Positions 5,571 to 7,133 of a stretch of 7,133 bases of DNA are shown here, piece by piece. This DNA is from an uncultured Gemmatimonadota bacterium (GTDB lineage Bacteria; Gemmatimonadota; Gemmatimonadetes; Gemmatimonadales; GWC2-71-9): assembly GCA_937961295.1 (NCBI GenBank), contig CALGOK010000009.1, forward strand, positions 1-7,133. Direction: 5' to 3'. The notes beneath the pieces are model-generated. The model was given only the letters and a program-made list of their open reading frames with translations. It was not told where the DNA came from and did not search any database. The number at the start of each line of letters is the position of its first letter. Positions within the stretch are counted from its first letter, which is position 1. The translations under genes and the position numbers were made by a program.

Positions 5571-6746
5571 CTTTTCCGGTCGCTCCTGGTGGCCCTGCCG
5601 CTGGGCGCCTGCGACCTGGTCACCACCGCGACCCCGTCGGACGACGACCTGTTCGATGCCCCGCTCCCGGGCCTCACCGCCGAGGAGATGGCCGCGTTCA
5701 TCCGCGGCGACGAGGAGTTCGGGCGGCGATTCTCGCCGCTCACCGGCCTGGGCCCGATCTTCAACAACGCCTCGTGCGCGTCGTGCCACAGCGGCGACGG
5801 GCGCGGCCTCCCCGACAACGTCCTGGTCCGCATCGGCACCGCGCAGGACGGCTTCCGCACCGACCTCGGCGGGCCGCAGATCCAGGACAAGGCGGTGTCG
5901 GGCACCGTCGGCGAGCCGGTGCCCACCGGCATCGCGCTGTCGCGCCGGCTGCCGCCGCCGGTGTTCGGCGTGGGATTGATCGAGGCGATCCCCGAGGCGG
6001 CAATCCTCGCGAACGCCGATCCCGACGACGCCGACGGCGACGGGATCTCGGGCCGCCCCAACTGGGTGACGCCGGTGCACTATGTCGGCGCGGGTGGCCA
6101 GCAGCTGGGCCGCTTCTCGCGCAAGGCACAGGTCTCGACGCTGCTGGAGCAGACGGTCGAGGCGTACCATCAGGACATCGGCATCACGTCGGAGTTCCGG
6201 CCGCAGGAGAACCGCAACCCGTTCTCCGGCGTGCCCATCGAGGCCGTGGATCGCGCGCCCGATCCCGAGATCCCGACGGCGACGGTGCAGGCGGTGGTGC
6301 ACTACATCCGCGCGCTGGCACCGCCGGCGCCCGGTGAGCTGACGCCGGGGCGGCAGCAGGGGCAGCAGCTCTTCACCGCGATCGGCTGCGCGTCGTGCCA
6401 CGTGCCGACGCTCCGCACCGGTCCGTCGCCGATCGCCGCGATCGCCAACCGCGACGTGACGCTCTACTCCGACCTGCTGCTGCACGACATGGGTGACGAG
6501 CTCGCCGACGGCCGTCCCGACGGCTCGGCGAGCGGGCGCGAATGGCGCACCACTCCGCTCTGGGGGCTGCGCCTGATGCGCGACTTCCTCGGCGGGCGCG
6601 CGTTCCTGATGCACGACGGACGCGCCACGTCGGTCGAGGAGGCGATCCTGCTCCACGGCGGCGAGGCGCGCGCCACGCGCGACCGCTTCAGCGCACTGTC
6701 GCCCGCCGACCGTGCGGCGCTGCTCGACTTCGTGGAGTCGCGGTGA
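5562..6746 (+). CDS. Di-haem c-type lipoprotein, DUF1111/COG3488 family
   Basis: 394 aa. This family of putative di-haem oxidoreductases is distantly related to MauG/cytochrome c peroxidases and often occurs with iron-uptake-linked imelysin proteins. A signal peptide ends in a lipobox, Leu-Gly-Ala-Cys17, so it should be an exported lipoprotein. Two haem-binding motifs are seen, CASCH at 72-76 and CASCH at 276-280. Family landmarks include FNNASCASCH, ISGRPNW (162-168), LYSDLLLHDMGDELADG (301-317), TPLWGLR (331-337) and the C-terminal FLMHDGRATSVEEAILLHGG (348-367). At 394 aa it is rather short for the family but lacks no obvious landmark. The ATG at 5562 is needed for the signal peptide. It has no proper Shine-Dalgarno and lies at the predicted transcription start, so it may be leaderless. 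It overlaps the Rieske gene by 4 bp. Confidence 0.93.
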   Translation: MPKLFRSLLVALPLGACDLVTTATPSDDDLFDAPLPGLTAEEMAAFIRGDEEFGRRFSPLTGLGPIFNNASCASCHSGDGRGLPDNVLVRIGTAQDGFRTDLGGPQIQDKAVSGTVGEPVPTGIALSRRLPPPVFGVGLIEAIPEAAILANADPDDADGDGISGRPNWVTPVHYVGAGGQQLGRFSRKAQVSTLLEQTVEAYHQDIGITSEFRPQENRNPFSGVPIEAVDRAPDPEIPTATVQAVVHYIRALAPPAPGELTPGRQQGQQLFTAIGCASCHVPTLRTGPSPIAAIANRDVTLYSDLLLHDMGDELADGRPDGSASGREWRTTPLWGLRLMRDFLGGRAFLMHDGRATSVEEAILLHGGEARATRDRFSALSPADRAALLDFVESR

Positions 6747-7133
6747 GCGGACTCGATCGCCGCGCCTTCGTGCGGCGCGCGGCTGGCGGGGTGCTCGCCG
6801 GGGTGCCGCTCGCGACGCTGCTGGCCGGCTGCGCCGGATTGGTGGCGCGCACGGTGCCGGTGCGCGCCGGCCGGCTCGAGCTCGCGCTGGTGCACTTTCC
6901 CGAGCTGGCCGAGGCGGGCGGTTCCGCCAAGGTGCTCCCCGAGGGAAGCGAGACGCCGGTGTACGTGCTGGCCACCGCCCCCGGGACGTGGGTCGCCCTC
7001 TCGCCGATCTGCACCCATCTCGGCTGCACCGTGGAAATCCAGGCCAACCGGATCGTCTGCCCGTGCCACGGTTCCACCTACGATCGCGAGGGCCGGGTGC
7101 TGCAGGGCCCGGCCGAGCGCCCGCTGGCGCGCT
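6743..7133 (+). CDS. Rieske [2Fe-2S] protein with Tat-type lipoprotein signal; cut by window end
   Basis: The GTG at 6743 overlaps the TGA of the di-haem gene (GTGA), and 130 codons are visible before the window ends. The N-terminus DRRAFVRRAAGG carries a twin-arginine (Arg6-Arg7) followed by a hydrophobic stretch and a lipobox LAGC with Cys30. It should therefore be exported folded by the Tat system and lipid-anchored, as is usual for proteins that receive their iron-sulphur cluster in the cytoplasm. The cluster ligands are complete: Cys90-Thr-His92-Leu-Gly-Cys95 and Cys106-Pro-Cys108-His109-Gly-Ser. The two extra Cys residues, 95 and 108, are the disulphide pair of the high-potential Rieske type. 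Close coupling to the di-haem protein suggests electron transfer between them, for example as a small extracytoplasmic redox module. This is inferred from the overlap only. The C-terminal end is not visible. Confidence 0.92.
   Translation, partial: MSGLDRRAFVRRAAGGVLAGVPLATLLAGCAGLVARTVPVRAGRLELALVHFPELAEAGGSAKVLPEGSETPVYVLATAPGTWVALSPICTHLGCTVEIQANRIVCPCHGSTYDREGRVLQGPAERPLAR

Noticed and set aside
3812..6061. A 749-codon open frame on the minus strand
   Set aside because: It is antisense to four well-supported genes, is rich in Arg/Pro/Gly with no recognisable motif, and crosses both hairpins; long antisense frames are expected at about 70% GC.
5556..6656. A 366-codon minus-strand frame
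   Set aside because: It lies wholly opposite the DUF1111 gene, whose haem motifs and family landmarks are clear; no start signal or domain is visible.

Overview
This window looks like DNA from a high-GC bacterium, most plausibly Gemmatimonadota-like. The evidence is GC near 70% over most of the window, many GTG/TTG starts, tightly packed genes with 4-bp overlaps, and long GC-rich heptad hairpins between genes. No ribosomal or other phylogenetic marker is present, so the taxon is an inference from style. The first 300 bases or so differ: about 58% GC by hand count, with many TTT, ATT, TAT and TCA codons on the minus strand.

Left block, minus strand (1-2727), read from right to left. It starts with a 184-aa protein whose helical pattern resembles the RsbRD N-terminal sensor-type domain. 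A membrane-anchored family 2 glycosyltransferase overlaps its end. Then, 32 bases on, comes a short signal-peptide protein. About 213 codons into that last reading frame, the protein turns in frame into the C-terminal membrane part of an ABC-2 type permease and runs off the window. The composition change coincides with this switch. The join is either an assembly chimera or a very unusual fusion, and it is the main quality flag here.

Centre, plus strand (2774-5448). A divergently transcribed LD-carboxypeptidase (S66/MccF family) is followed by a long perfect hairpin. Then come an alpha/beta hydrolase, a small FmdB-type zinc-ribbon protein and a Nudix hydrolase of the CoA-pyrophosphatase type. 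These three are packed as an operon, with a 3-bp gap and a 4-bp overlap. A second hairpin of the same heptad family follows directly.

Right block, plus strand (5528-7133). An AT-rich island carries a perfect TTGACA box. A TTTAGG-N4-CCTAAA palindrome sits on the start codon of a di-haem DUF1111/COG3488 lipoprotein. This gene overlaps by 4 bp a Tat-type Rieske [2Fe-2S] lipoprotein that is cut by the window end. The two probably form a co-expressed extracytoplasmic redox pair. The palindrome resembles DtxR/IdeR/MntR half-sites, which suggests metal-responsive control.

Apart from the fusion, most genes are ordinary housekeeping or accessory genes. The parts worth a second look are the hairpin family, the operator over the start codon, apparently leaderless starts, and the chimeric left end.
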